Shown: positions 50,760 through 60,157 of the stretch, in pieces
Position numbering within the stretch: the first letter of the stretch is position 1
How the letters are laid out: every line of letters begins with the position of its first letter
Assembly (NCBI RefSeq): GCF_024204645.1
Contig: NZ_CP100351.1
Span: forward strand, 1,488,001 to 1,552,000
Length of the DNA: 64,000 bases
Reading direction: 5' to 3'
Source of the DNA: Desulfomicrobium sp. ZS1
GTDB lineage: Bacteria > Desulfobacterota > Desulfovibrionia > Desulfovibrionales > Desulfomicrobiaceae
Program-made: the position numbers and the translations under genes
Notes under the pieces: model-generated
Database searches by the model: none
Told to the model about the DNA's origin: nothing
The model's input: the letters and a program-made list of their open reading frames with translations, nothing else

Positions 50760-52094
50760 TCACGAGACCAGAGTGTCGGTCCCGACTTGAAAATATTTCC
50801 ATGCGACGTCGATCAGTTCTGCGCTCAGGTCACGGCCGGACCTGTGGGCGTATCGTTCATGCAGGGGCGCGGCCATAGCGGCGAAGGTGTCGACGATCTT
50901 GGGATCGAAATGCTTCCCGCGCCCGCGCATGAGAATGTCGAGGGCCTCGGCGCAGCTCAGCGCGTTCTTGTAGGGCCGGCGCGAAGTCAGGGCGTCGAAG
51001 ACATCGGCCACGGTGAAGATCCGCGCCGTAAGGGGGATGTCCTTTCCACTTATTCCGTTCGGATAGCCTTTTCCGTTGAATTTTTCGTGGTGGCATCCGA
51101 CGACGTCCTTCGCATCGCGCAACCAGGTCGAGCGGGCGACCACGTCCAGGCCATGTCTGACGTGCGTCTTCATGATCTCGTATTCGTCTTCCGTGAGCTT
51201 GCCGGGCTTGAGCAGGATGCTGTCCCTGATGGCGATCTTGCCGACATCGTGCAGGAAGGCGCCCTTGGCCAGGGCGCGCATTCCGGCCGCGTCCAGGCCG
51301 ATGGCCTCGGCCATGCGCAAGGCGTAGAGAGTCACCCTGTAGTTATGCTCATCGGTGTCGCTGTCCCGCTTGGCGACGGCGCAGCCGAGCAGGGCCAATG
51401 TTTCAAAGTTTGCCGCCTGCAGGTTGCGGGAAAAGGCGACGAGGCGGTTGGTCAGGCGCAGGATGACCGGATAAAGGAGGGCCGCCGTGGCCAGAGCGAC
51501 GAACGCGACGGCTCCGACGGTGTAGAATGATTTCCGTTCCATGGCGGCCAGCACAGTCGGGGCTGGGACAAAGATGATTTCAACCTGGCCGGTTTCATTC
51601 CGCCCAGCTTCCTCTATGGGTAGTATGGCGTGGACGCAGAGGATATCAGCGATAAAGACTGTTTCCGACCAGGCCCCGGTCTCGGGCTCAGGACTCCTGT
51701 CCGCACGAACGTAGGCGTGCACTGCCTCGTGCAGCACGAAGCTTCGGTCCAGATACTCCTCCCCACCGGAGATGCCGGGCTTGGAAAATTTCGCATAGAC
51801 GACTTTGCCGCTCCTGCTTTTCCTGGCGTTGGATTCAATCTTTTCCCCAACCGCCAGACGAAAGGCGTCCAAAGGTTTCAGTCCGCCATGGGAGAAAATC
51901 GCGCGGGTGCGCTCCACCAGTTCCGCGAGATTCTCCTGCGCCTCGGCCACCACCGCCTCCTCCAGCATGCGCTCTTCCGCCAGATAGGCCAGAGTGGCCA
52001 GGGTCAGGGCGATGACGGTGGCCATGAGCGCGAGCCGGGCCACGAGGACGTGACGCACGTATGTCAAAAGCGGAACGTTTCGCGGCGAATGCAT
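50760..52094 (-). CDS. Membrane HD-GYP cyclic-di-GMP phosphodiesterase
   Basis: This 444-residue protein has two membrane helices (about residues 20-40 and 192-212) bracketing a periplasmic sensor region of about 150 residues. The HD-GYP domain that follows contains AKGAFLHDVGKIAI, the defining HHEKFNGKGYP, and TARIFTVADVFDALTSRRPYK. All metal-binding residues expected for cyclic-di-GMP hydrolysis appear present. The ATG at 52094 follows AGGAGAGACGC. Confidence 0.92.
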   Translation of the reverse strand: MHSPRNVPLLTYVRHVLVARLALMATVIALTLATLAYLAEERMLEEAVVAEAQENLAELVERTRAIFSHGGLKPLDAFRLAVGEKIESNARKSRSGKVVYAKFSKPGISGGEEYLDRSFVLHEAVHAYVRADRSPEPETGAWSETVFIADILCVHAILPIEEAGRNETGQVEIIFVPAPTVLAAMERKSFYTVGAVAFVALATAALLYPVILRLTNRLVAFSRNLQAANFETLALLGCAVAKRDSDTDEHNYRVTLYALRMAEAIGLDAAGMRALAKGAFLHDVGKIAIRDSILLKPGKLTEDEYEIMKTHVRHGLDVVARSTWLRDAKDVVGCHHEKFNGKGYPNGISGKDIPLTARIFTVADVFDALTSRRPYKNALSCAEALDILMRGRGKHFDPKIVDTFAAMAAPLHERYAHRSGRDLSAELIDVAWKYFQVGTDTLVS

Positions 52095-52269
52095 GCGTCT
52101 CTCCTGATGAGCGGTTCATGTTCATGAAAGCGATTGGCCGCTTGGCGGTCAGAAATGTATCCGCTCTCTACCGCGTTGTCATGGTGCATCTACCCAATCG
52201 GAAAATGTACTATAAGGCCAAGCCCCATTTCTTAACTCACCATCATTATATGGTGAAAATCTCAGCTTT

Positions 52270-52305
52270 CCGAGGTGGTCGCAATTTGCGATCACCTCGG
52301 CTTTT
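52270..52305 (+). terminator. Plus-strand terminator without an upstream gene
   Basis: CCGAGGTGGTCGCA (52270-52283) and TGCGATCACCTCGG (52287-52300) pair fully only as plus-strand RNA, through one G-U pair, and are followed by CTTTTTCC. Both flanking genes are on the minus strand, so a short rightward transcript from 52095-52269 is implied. That spacer (52095-52390) holds no protein-like frame. Confidence 0.65.
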
Positions 52306-52390
52306 TCCTTTACGGTCAACGTAAATATGAAGTCCTCAGGGAACCGCTGCAAATTGCGCTTGATCTGCTCAATGAAGCGATTACGCCCGC

Positions 52391-53758
52391 CTACTCGCCA
52401 ATATCCGCATACACCGCCGCCCGGGCACGGGCAGCCGCGTCGAGCACGCCGACTTTTTCGTCCACGAAATCATAAACCTTTGGTTGAGCTTTTCCAGCAG
52501 AGGGACGCAGCACCCGGCCCAGATATTGGATCAGGCGGCCGCTGAATTTGACAGGTGTGGCCAGGAACAGGGACGTCAGGTTGCTGGCGTCGAAACCTTC
52601 GCCGATAAGCTGGCCCGTTGCAAAGACCACATCTACCCGGCCCGACTGGATCTGGTCCACCAGGCGTTTGCGTTCGGGCAAGGGCGTGTCGCCGGTCAGG
52701 ATCGCCCCGCTGATCCCATGCCGTTCTTCCAAGAGTTCCTGCAGCATCCGACAATGTATCTTGCGGTCGGACAGCACAAGCCCGACTCCTCGGCCGGAAG
52801 CCACTTCCCGCGCCACTTCATCGACGATCAGGCTGTTGCGCTCCATATTTTCGGTCAGGTCGGAGATAATGAGGCCGTATTCCTCTGAAGGGTCGCGATC
52901 GCACGTGAAAGCCGTGGGCCGGATGCAGATTTCCGGGCGCATGATGGCCCCGCTGTCCATCAGATCATCACTGTCGATGCGGGCGTGCATTTCACCCAGG
53001 TGCCAAAAAATGAGCTGAGTCAGGCCGTCGCGCCGGTACGGGGTGGCCGAGAGGCCAAGCGAATAGGCGCAGTCGAAGGCGGTCACGGCGGCGGTGAAGG
53101 TGCGGCTCGGGGCGCGGTGGCATTCATCGACGATGATGTGGCCGACGCGTTTCTTGAGATCCTTGGCCCGGCTGTACACGGACTGGACCGTGGCCACCGT
53201 CACGGCCTCGCCGACCGTGCTTTTGCCGCTACCGATCATGCCTACTTTGCGGGCCGGAATGTCCAGGAATTGCTCGATGCGCTCCACCCACTGCATGGCC
53301 AGATCACGGGTGTGGACAACGATCAGCGCGGGCTGGCGACGGCTGGCGATGAGCGACAGGCCGCATACGGTCTTGCCCGCGCCGGTGGGGGCGCAGAGCG
53401 TGCCGAAGCGGCGGCGGAGCATGGCCTCGCAGGCGGATTGCTGGTAGGGACGCAGCTCCCCCTGAAAGGTGAAATCAATTTCCGGCAGGCTGCGCCGCTC
53501 GTCCTCGTACTCCACGGCCTCTCCGTGCTCGGCGCAGATCCGGGCCAGCCGTCCGCCATAACCGCGCGGCAGGATGAGCCCGCCGCTTTTGCGCACGGAA
53601 TAGAACTTCAGATGCCGGGAGACCTTGTAATTGGTGCGACCCATCTTCAAATTTTCGAGCCACTTGGGATTCTCAAGGGTCAGCTCGGCCATGACCTGGG
53701 TCTGGATGGGCTCCGGGATTTCGGAAAGAAAAAGTTTGTGGGCGATGCGGCAATGCAT
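52391..53758 (-). CDS. Superfamily 2 DEAD/H helicase (XPB/UvsW-like)
   Basis: This 455-residue helicase has motif I LCAPTGAGKTVCG, motif II IIVDECHRAPS, motif III LGLSATPYRRDG, and the second RecA domain with VFATGQLIGEGFDASNL and LIQYLGRVLRPS. The roughly 110-residue N-terminal region precedes RPYQQSACEAML, as in XPB-like DNA helicases. It probably acts in DNA repair or defence; nothing nearby decides. ATG 53758 overlaps the thioesterase stop as TGATG. Confidence 0.88.
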   Translation of the reverse strand: MHCRIAHKLFLSEIPEPIQTQVMAELTLENPKWLENLKMGRTNYKVSRHLKFYSVRKSGGLILPRGYGGRLARICAEHGEAVEYEDERRSLPEIDFTFQGELRPYQQSACEAMLRRRFGTLCAPTGAGKTVCGLSLIASRRQPALIVVHTRDLAMQWVERIEQFLDIPARKVGMIGSGKSTVGEAVTVATVQSVYSRAKDLKKRVGHIIVDECHRAPSRTFTAAVTAFDCAYSLGLSATPYRRDGLTQLIFWHLGEMHARIDSDDLMDSGAIMRPEICIRPTAFTCDRDPSEEYGLIISDLTENMERNSLIVDEVAREVASGRGVGLVLSDRKIHCRMLQELLEERHGISGAILTGDTPLPERKRLVDQIQSGRVDVVFATGQLIGEGFDASNLTSLFLATPVKFSGRLIQYLGRVLRPSAGKAQPKVYDFVDEKVGVLDAAARARAAVYADIGE

Positions 53759-54189
53759 CAGGACTCGCTTTCCAGGCACCGGGCCAGCACGAGGGGCAAA
53801 CGGGCGACCTTGCGCGCCGCGTAATCGAAACAGACCATGCCCGTCTTGACCAGAGCGATTTCAATGCCATCGGCAGGACGAGTCAGCCGGTAGACAAGAT
53901 CGAAACTCGACCGGCGCGTCTCGACCGCGCCCAGCTCCACGTCCAGCTTGTCGCCCAGAAAGGCCTCACCCCGGAAAACCAGAGCCGCATCGGCCATGAT
54001 CAGCCCCACCCCGCCGACATCCTGTTCGGACAGGCCGCAGGACGCCAGCCAGCGCACCCGCGCCTCGTGGGCAAGGGCCAGCACCCGGTCATTGCCCAGA
54101 TGTCCGCCATAATTCACGTCGGTCACGCGCACATCAAGCCGCGTCTGGTAAAGCCATGTCCTCGGTAATTCGATCTGCACGCGCGCCAT
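53758..54189 (-). CDS. Hot-dog fold acyl-CoA thioesterase (YbgC/FadM-like)
   Basis: This 143-residue thioesterase has the 4-hydroxybenzoyl-CoA thioesterase-like pattern RVTDVNYGGHLGNDRVLALA, where the Asp-x2-Asn-Tyr-Gly-Gly-His segment forms the active site, and a central LDVELGAVETRRSSFDLVY. Short- or aromatic-acyl-CoA hydrolysis is likely. It is coupled to the downstream helicase, an odd pairing seen only as a shared transcript. Confidence 0.85.
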   Translation of the reverse strand: MARVQIELPRTWLYQTRLDVRVTDVNYGGHLGNDRVLALAHEARVRWLASCGLSEQDVGGVGLIMADAALVFRGEAFLGDKLDVELGAVETRRSSFDLVYRLTRPADGIEIALVKTGMVCFDYAARKVARLPLVLARCLESES

Positions 54190-54243
54190 CAGATATCCCT
54201 CCGGAAACTGTTAAACTTCATCCTGATTTCTCGCTCTCCCACT

Positions 54244-54897
54244 TCAGGACTCCAGCTCCAGAAGTTTCTCCCCTCGGCCGATGACAGCCATGATATCCCC
54301 TTTTTGCAAGGGCTTGTCGGCCGAGGGCACGAACACGAACTGCTTCTCCTCCAGGCCTTTCACGGCCACCACCTGGATGCCGAAGGAGTTGGTCAGGTCC
54401 AGATCGCGCAAGGTCTTGCCTGCCCATTTTTCCACGGTGAACTCTTTAAGGATGATGTTCGTGCCCAGAGGCAGATAATCGATGAGGCCGGGCACGGCCA
54501 GTTTGGCCGCCAACTGTTCGGCGGCGTAGCGCTCAGGAAAGATGACCGCATTCGCTCCGACCTTTATCAGCACCTTCTCGTGATCCCGACTCATGGCCTT
54601 GACCGTCACGCTCTTGCAGCCCAGTTCCTTCAAAAAGAGCGTGATCAGGATACTCGCTTCCATGTTGTGCCCCGTGCTGACGATCACCTCCTGCAGTTCG
54701 CCGAACCCGAGCTGCTCCAGGGCGGTCTTGTCCACCGCTTCGGCTTGATACGCCTGGGTCAGAACTTCCGCGGCGGTCTTGACCTTGTCAGGGTCGTTGT
54801 CGACTCCGACCACCTTTTGGCCGTGAGCCATCAAGGACTTGGCCAGACTGAGCCCGAACTTGCCCAAACCCACGACACCGAATTCCTTGTGAACCAT
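54244..54897 (-). CDS. trkA: Potassium channel regulatory subunit TrkA/KtrA
   Basis: This 217-residue cytoplasmic RCK protein has an N-terminal Rossmann domain (EFGVVGLGKFGLSLAKSL, VVGVDNDPDKV) and a C-terminal TrkA-C domain (about residues 135-217). It binds NAD(H) or ATP/ADP and gates the TrkH pore encoded directly upstream in the transcript (9-bp gap). A single RCK unit of this size matches KtrA rather than the double-length E. coli TrkA. Confidence 0.92.
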   Translation of the reverse strand: MVHKEFGVVGLGKFGLSLAKSLMAHGQKVVGVDNDPDKVKTAAEVLTQAYQAEAVDKTALEQLGFGELQEVIVSTGHNMEASILITLFLKELGCKSVTVKAMSRDHEKVLIKVGANAVIFPERYAAEQLAAKLAVPGLIDYLPLGTNIILKEFTVEKWAGKTLRDLDLTNSFGIQVVAVKGLEEKQFVFVPSADKPLQKGDIMAVIGRGEKLLELES

Positions 54898-54906
54898 AAA
54901 AACCTC

Positions 54907-56253
54907 CTACCCGATGAGCATGCTCTTTTCGGCACGCTTGAAACGTTCACGCGTCTGCCAGGCTTGCAGCATGGTCAAAAAGACGATGGGACCAAGACGA
55001 CCGACGAACATGAGAAACATGATGATGAATTTCCCCGGGGTCGAAAGATGGGGCGTGAGACCGGTGCTCAGACCCACTGTACCGAACGCGGACGAGGCCT
55101 CGAAAAAAAGTTCCATGAACTTGCCCCGTACCAGCTGATGCGGCTGGTTGGCACCTTCGGTCACGGTCAGGATGAAGACCGAGCCCATGATGAGAACAAA
55201 GGCGAAAATGACAAGAGTCATGGCTTTGTTCACGGTGGAGGCGTCCACGCCATAGCCCTCGACAACGACCTGATCGCGTCCCTTGATCTGTGATACGGCG
55301 AACCCGAGAAGCACGCGCAGGGCCGTGGTTTTGATGCCGCCCGCGCAGGATCCGGGAGAACCGCCGATAATCATGAGCAGAATCATGATAAAGAGCGAGG
55401 TGTCGGTCATGATGCCGATATCCATGGTGTTGAACCCGGCCGTGCGGGCCGTGACGGACTGAAAGAGGCTCTGGAGCAGCGCCGTCGCCATCCCATCCTG
55501 ACGTTGCTCAAGGAAGAAAAAAACCACCCACCCGATGAGAATCAGCCACAGGCTGGTGCGAATGACCAGCGACCCCTGCCAGCTCAATGCGCCCCGCAGG
55601 GGACGTCCACGGAGCGCGGCGCCAAAAAAGCCGGGAAGCTCCACCAATACGTAAAAACCGATCCCACCCAAAAAAATGAGAGTCATGAAAAGGAGGTTTA
55701 AGGGCAGGTTGCCTGAAAACCGCATCAGGCTGTCCGGATAAAGGCTGAAACCCGCGTTGCAGAAGGCGGAAACCGAATGAAAAAAAGCGCTGAACCAGTC
55801 CAGCTCTCCCAGGCTGAAGACATACATGGCCACGGCTCCCATGGCCTCGATGCCAAAACAGACCAGAAAAAGCTGCACCAGAAAACGCCCCAGCTTGAAG
55901 GACGGGTCTCCCTGCAGGGATTGGCCCACGGCGATGCGGTCGGTCAGTGAAACACGACGGCGCCACATATAGAAAACCAGGCTGGTATAGGTCATGACTC
56001 CCAGACCGCCGATCTGGATGAGTACGGCGATGACGGTCTGCCCGAAAACCGAGAACACGGTGCCCGTGTCCACCACGACAAGTCCGGTCACGCAGGTGGC
56101 GGACACGGAGGTGAACATGGCGTCGAGCCAGGTCAAGTGTGTCTCGTTCAATGAGATCGGCAGGTGCAGCAGCACCCCCCCCAGGAGTATGGTCGCCGCG
56201 AAGAAATAAACGGGAAGAACCGCCGGAGAGAGAAATTTATGGGCGTGTTTCAT
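54907..56253 (-). CDS. trkH: Potassium uptake protein TrkH/KtrB
   Basis: This 448-residue membrane protein has four M1-P-M2 repeats with selectivity-filter loops such as SVSATCVTGLVVVDTG, SVSAFCNAGFSLYPD, SVTARTAGFNTMDIG and SSAFGTVGLSTGLTP, each with the key glycine. Size and the TrkA-type partner suit a Ktr/Trk potassium or sodium-coupled uptake system. ATG 56253 is chosen because upstream codons to 56322 overlap the yejF end and are not conserved. Confidence 0.92.
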   Translation of the reverse strand: MKHAHKFLSPAVLPVYFFAATILLGGVLLHLPISLNETHLTWLDAMFTSVSATCVTGLVVVDTGTVFSVFGQTVIAVLIQIGGLGVMTYTSLVFYMWRRRVSLTDRIAVGQSLQGDPSFKLGRFLVQLFLVCFGIEAMGAVAMYVFSLGELDWFSAFFHSVSAFCNAGFSLYPDSLMRFSGNLPLNLLFMTLIFLGGIGFYVLVELPGFFGAALRGRPLRGALSWQGSLVIRTSLWLILIGWVVFFFLEQRQDGMATALLQSLFQSVTARTAGFNTMDIGIMTDTSLFIMILLMIIGGSPGSCAGGIKTTALRVLLGFAVSQIKGRDQVVVEGYGVDASTVNKAMTLVIFAFVLIMGSVFILTVTEGANQPHQLVRGKFMELFFEASSAFGTVGLSTGLTPHLSTPGKFIIMFLMFVGRLGPIVFLTMLQAWQTRERFKRAEKSMLIG

Positions 56254-56257
56254 GGCT

Positions 56258-57877
56258 TTATTCCAGGGCGGCGGCCAGCAGGGCGCGGGTGTATTCCTGA
56301 ACCGGACTCGCAAAAATCGCATCCGTCGCCCCCTGCTCCACGATGCGTCCCTCCTTCATAATGACGATGCGGTGACACAGAGCCCGCACCAGGGCCAAGT
56401 CGTGGGTGATGAACATGTAGGTCAGGCCGAAACGGGTTTGCAGACTGCGCAGGAGTTCCACGATCTGGAACTGCACAGTGCGGTCCAGGGCCGAGGTGGG
56501 CTCGTCCAGAACCACGAATTTGGGCCGCAGGATGAGCGCCCGGGCAATGGAGATGCGCTGGCGCTGGCCGCCGGAAAATTCGTGGGGGTAACGGTGCATG
56601 GCGGTGGGATCGAGATCCACGGCTTCCAATATTTCGGCGATGCGTTCCTCCCGCTCCGCGCCCGTGGCCAGGCGATGCGCGTCCAGCCCTTCGGCCACGA
56701 TCTGACCGACGGTCATGCGCGGGCTGAGACTGCCGTATGGGTCCTGAAACACAATCTGGAAATTGCGGCGCAAATGACGAATCCGACCCTCGCGCATGGA
56801 GGAAAGGCGCTGCCCGTCGAAATCGATTCGTCCCCGGCAGGATTGCAGGCGCAAGAGGGCCAGCCCCAGGGTGGTTTTGCCGGACCCGCTTTCCCCCACC
56901 ACGCCCAGGGATTCTCCCCGGCGAATGAAAAGCTCCGCGTCGGTCACGGCCTTGATGAAACTTTTGGGACGGCCGAAGAGCGTCTTGCCCTGCGGGAACC
57001 AGACCTGCACGCCGCTGGCCTCGATCAAGAGCGGCGCATCTTCGGACAGGGGATCCGGCCTGCCCGACGGGGTGCTGGTCAGCAGAGTTTTCGTGTACGG
57101 GTGGCCCGGGTTCTTGAAAATGTCGTCACGCGGTCCGCTCTCCACGATTTTGCCCTCGCGCATGACGTGCACGTCGTCGGCCATGTGCCGAACCACGCCC
57201 AGATCGTGGGAAATGAGCAGGATGGCCATGCCCAGTCGCCGCTGCAAATCCTTCAGCAGATTCAGCACCTGGGCCTGGATGGTCACGTCCAGGGCTGTGG
57301 TCGGCTCGTCGGCGATGAGCAGCACCGGATCGTTGGCCAGGGCCATGGCGATGATGACCCGCTGACGCTGTCCGCCGGAGAGCTGATGCGGAAAGCTGTC
57401 CAGACGCGAGGCCGGATCGGGGATGCCAACCAGCTCCAGAAGCTCCAGGGTGCGCGCTCTGGCATCGACGTCGGGCTGGTGCAGGAGCACGCTTTCGGCG
57501 ATCTGGCGGCCGATGGGGTGCAGGGGATTGAGTGAACTCATGGGCTCCTGGAAAATCATGCCGATGCGTCCGCCGCGCACCTCGCGCAGGGATTTTTCGT
57601 CCAGACGCGTGAGGTCGCGCCCCTCGAACACAATCTCTCCCTTGGTGTGCGCGACCTCAGGCGGAAGCAGACGCAAAACGGACAGGGCGGTCACGGACTT
57701 GCCCGAACCGCTCTCCCCCACCAGGGCGCAGGTCCGCCCCGGATACACGGACAGGGAAACGCCCTGCACGGCGGTGACGGTGCGGTCCTCCACGGAGAAG
57801 TCAACGCTCAGATCGCGAATGGCCAGCAGGGCCTCGCTTTGGGCGGAGCTAGCTTCTGTGGCGGGGATCAAAGGCAT
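56258..57877 (-). CDS. yejF: Peptide ABC transporter ATP-binding protein with two ATPase domains (YejF)
   Basis: This 539-residue protein contains two complete ABC ATPases: domain 1 with [18 protein letters not shown] and [12 protein letters not shown], and domain 2 (from about residue 275) with [18 protein letters not shown] and [12 protein letters not shown]. This fused arrangement is YejF, which powers import of oligopeptides (and microcin C in E. coli). It overlaps yejE by 29 bp and is followed by trkH after 4 bp. Confidence 0.93.
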   Translation of the reverse strand: MPLIPATEASSAQSEALLAIRDLSVDFSVEDRTVTAVQGVSLSVYPGRTCALVGESGSGKSVTALSVLRLLPPEVAHTKGEIVFEGRDLTRLDEKSLREVRGGRIGMIFQEPMSSLNPLHPIGRQIAESVLLHQPDVDARARTLELLELVGIPDPASRLDSFPHQLSGGQRQRVIIAMALANDPVLLIADEPTTALDVTIQAQVLNLLKDLQRRLGMAILLISHDLGVVRHMADDVHVMREGKIVESGPRDDIFKNPGHPYTKTLLTSTPSGRPDPLSEDAPLLIEASGVQVWFPQGKTLFGRPKSFIKAVTDAELFIRRGESLGVVGESGSGKTTLGLALLRLQSCRGRIDFDGQRLSSMREGRIRHLRRNFQIVFQDPYGSLSPRMTVGQIVAEGLDAHRLATGAEREERIAEILEAVDLDPTAMHRYPHEFSGGQRQRISIARALILRPKFVVLDEPTSALDRTVQFQIVELLRSLQTRFGLTYMFITHDLALVRALCHRIVIMKEGRIVEQGATDAIFASPVQEYTRALLAAALE

Positions 57878-58865
57878 CGCGCACTCCTTCTCCGATAAAG
57901 ACCAGAAGACTTAAGATCGTGCCAAGCACCGCAAAAGCCGAGAGGCCGAGCCACGGGGCCTGCAGGTTGTTCTTGCCCTGTGCCAGCAGTTCGCCCAGCG
58001 ACGGCGAACCAGGCGGCAGGCCGAAACCCAGAAAATCGAGCGAAGTCAGGGTGGTGATGGACCCGCTGACGATAAACGGCATGAAGGTCACGGTGGCGAT
58101 CATGGCGTTGGGCAGAATGTGGCGGAACATGATAACCCGGTCCGGCAGGCCCAGGGCCTTGGCCGCGCGAACGTATTCGAGGTTGCGGCCGCGCAGGAAC
58201 TCGGCTCGGACTACGTCCACGAGACTCATCCATGAAAAAAGCATGGTCACGGCCAATAGCCACCAGAAGCCCGGCGCGACCATGGAGGCCAGGATGATAA
58301 GGATGAAAAGCGCGGGCATGCCGGACCAGATTTCCAGAAAGCGTTGCCCGGCCAGATCGACGATCCCGCCGTAATAGCCCTGCACCGCGCCCACACAGAC
58401 TCCGACCACCGAACTGCCGAGGGTGAGCATCAGCCCGAAGAGCACGGACAGGCGCACCCCGTAGATGATCCGCGCCAGCACGTCGCGGCCTTGGTCGTCG
58501 GTGCCGAACAGGTTCTCCCGCGAGGGCGGGGCCGGGGCGGGTACCGGCAGGTTGTAATTGATGGTTTTGTAGCTGTAGCGCACGGGGGGCCAGAGCATCC
58601 AGCCCTTGGTGCTGATGAGATCCTGCACGAAGGGGTCGCGGTACACAGTCTCGGTCTCAAAATCGCCGCCGAAGGTCGTTTCGGGATAGGCCTTGAAGAC
58701 CGGGGCGTAGAAGCCCCCGTCGTAATAGACCACCAGCGGCCGGTCGTTGGCGATGAACTCCGCGCCAAGACTTGCGATGAACAGGAACAGAAAAATCCAC
58801 AGGGACCAGAACGCCCGGCCATTGGAGCGAAAAGCACGCAGTCTGCGGCGGATAATGGGGTTCAT
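57849..58865 (-). CDS. yejE: Peptide ABC transporter permease YejE
   Basis: This 338-residue inner-membrane permease has a first helix ([19 protein letters not shown]), a long periplasmic loop with [17 protein letters not shown], and the permease coupling motif [24 protein letters not shown]. The DppC-like family with the YejE-specific loop ([20 protein letters not shown]) is clear. It overlaps yejB by 4 bp. Confidence 0.93.
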   Translation of the reverse strand: MNPIIRRRLRAFRSNGRAFWSLWIFLFLFIASLGAEFIANDRPLVVYYDGGFYAPVFKAYPETTFGGDFETETVYRDPFVQDLISTKGWMLWPPVRYSYKTINYNLPVPAPAPPSRENLFGTDDQGRDVLARIIYGVRLSVLFGLMLTLGSSVVGVCVGAVQGYYGGIVDLAGQRFLEIWSGMPALFILIILASMVAPGFWWLLAVTMLFSWMSLVDVVRAEFLRGRNLEYVRAAKALGLPDRVIMFRHILPNAMIATVTFMPFIVSGSITTLTSLDFLGFGLPPGSPSLGELLAQGKNNLQAPWLGLSAFAVLGTILSLLVFIGEGVRDAFDPRHRS

Positions 58866-59968
58866 CGCCCCTCCCGCGAGCCGAAATCAATGCGCGGGTC
58901 CACCAGCATGTAGGTCAGGTCGGACAGCAGCTTGGTGACAAGGCCAATGAGGGTGAAGATGTAGAGGGACCCGAACATGACCGGATAATCCCGGCTGATG
59001 GTCGCCTCGAAGCCCAGCAGCCCAAGGCCATCGAGGGAGAAGATGACCTCAATGAGGAGCGAGCCCGTGAAGAACATGGAGATGAACGCCGCCGGAAACC
59101 CGGCGATAATGAGCAGCATGGCGTTGCGAAAGATGTGGCGATACAGGATTCGCGCCTCGGTCTGCCCCTTGGCGCGGGCCGTGGTCACGTACTGCTTGCC
59201 GACCTCGTCCAGAAAAGAATTCTTGGTCAGCATGGTCAGAGTCGCGAACCCGCCGATGACCATGGCCGTGACGGGCAGAGCCAGATGCCAGAAATAATCC
59301 AGAATTTTATGAAAAAGGGAAAAATCCTCCCAACCGGGCGAGGTCAGGCCGCGCAGAGGGAACCAGTTGAAATAGCTTCCGCCCGCGAAGAGGACCACGA
59401 GCAGGATGGCGAAAAGAAAGACCGGGATGGCGTTGCCCACAATCATGACCGTGCTGGTCCAGACATCGAAGCGCGAACCGTGGCGTACGGCCTTCATGAC
59501 GCCGAGCGGAATGGACAGGGTGTAAATGATGAGCGTGCTCCACAGCCCCAGAGACAGGGAAACGGGAATTTTCTCGCCGATGAGCTCAAGCACGCCCTTG
59601 CTGCGAAAAAAGCTCTCGCCCAGATTGAACGTGGCGTAATCTTTGAGCATGCGCACATAGCGCTCCCACAGAGGCTTGTCGAAGCCGTACATGCGCTCGA
59701 TGCGCCGCACTACATCCGGGTCAAGACCCTGGGCTCCGCGATAGGCGGACGTGGAGGATGCCTGGGCCGAGACGTTGGCACCGGCGGTCTCCCCGCCCCC
59801 CCCGCCGCCGACCCGTGCCGTGGCAGCCACGTCCAGGCCCTGCAACTGGGCGATCATCTGCTCCACCGGCCCGCCGGGGGCGGCCTGGATGATGAAGAAA
59901 TTGAGCGTCAGAATGCCCAGCAAAGTCGGAATGATGAGGGCGAGACGCCGGAGAATGTAGGTGAGCAT
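58862..59968 (-). CDS. yejB: Peptide ABC transporter permease YejB
   Basis: This 368-residue DppB-like permease starts [20 protein letters not shown] and has the coupling motif [20 protein letters not shown] and the C-terminal LVDPRIDF. A glycine-rich insert ([19 protein letters not shown]) sits in the first periplasmic loop, as in other YejB proteins. A 190-bp gap with a REP pair separates it from yejA. Confidence 0.93.
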   Translation of the reverse strand: MLTYILRRLALIIPTLLGILTLNFFIIQAAPGGPVEQMIAQLQGLDVAATARVGGGGGGETAGANVSAQASSTSAYRGAQGLDPDVVRRIERMYGFDKPLWERYVRMLKDYATFNLGESFFRSKGVLELIGEKIPVSLSLGLWSTLIIYTLSIPLGVMKAVRHGSRFDVWTSTVMIVGNAIPVFLFAILLVVLFAGGSYFNWFPLRGLTSPGWEDFSLFHKILDYFWHLALPVTAMVIGGFATLTMLTKNSFLDEVGKQYVTTARAKGQTEARILYRHIFRNAMLLIIAGFPAAFISMFFTGSLLIEVIFSLDGLGLLGFEATISRDYPVMFGSLYIFTLIGLVTKLLSDLTYMLVDPRIDFGSREGR

Positions 59969-60013
59969 TGGTTCCGTATCGTAGCGTTGCCGGGTTTAAG
60001 GGCGCGACGCAAA

Positions 60014-60117
60014 GGCATGGATTTCACGCGTTGCCTGACTTTGCCCGCCTTCGCGGGAATGACGCCCAACCTGCGCGCCGCCTCGATGTCATCCCCGTGC
60101 AGACGGGGATCCATGCC
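60014..60117. repeat. REP-like inverted pair in the yejA-yejB gap
   Basis: Unit 1 (60014-60066, GGCATGGATTTC to TTCGCGGGAATGACGC) matches 3405-3457, and the opposed unit 2 (60088-60117) has CATCCCCGTGCAGACGGGGA. It may stabilise the yejA mRNA 3' end and lower expression of the permeases relative to the binding protein. Confidence 0.75.
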
Positions 60118-60157
60118 TTTTTTCACTTCAAAATCAAAATGTTGAATTAACACTTAG

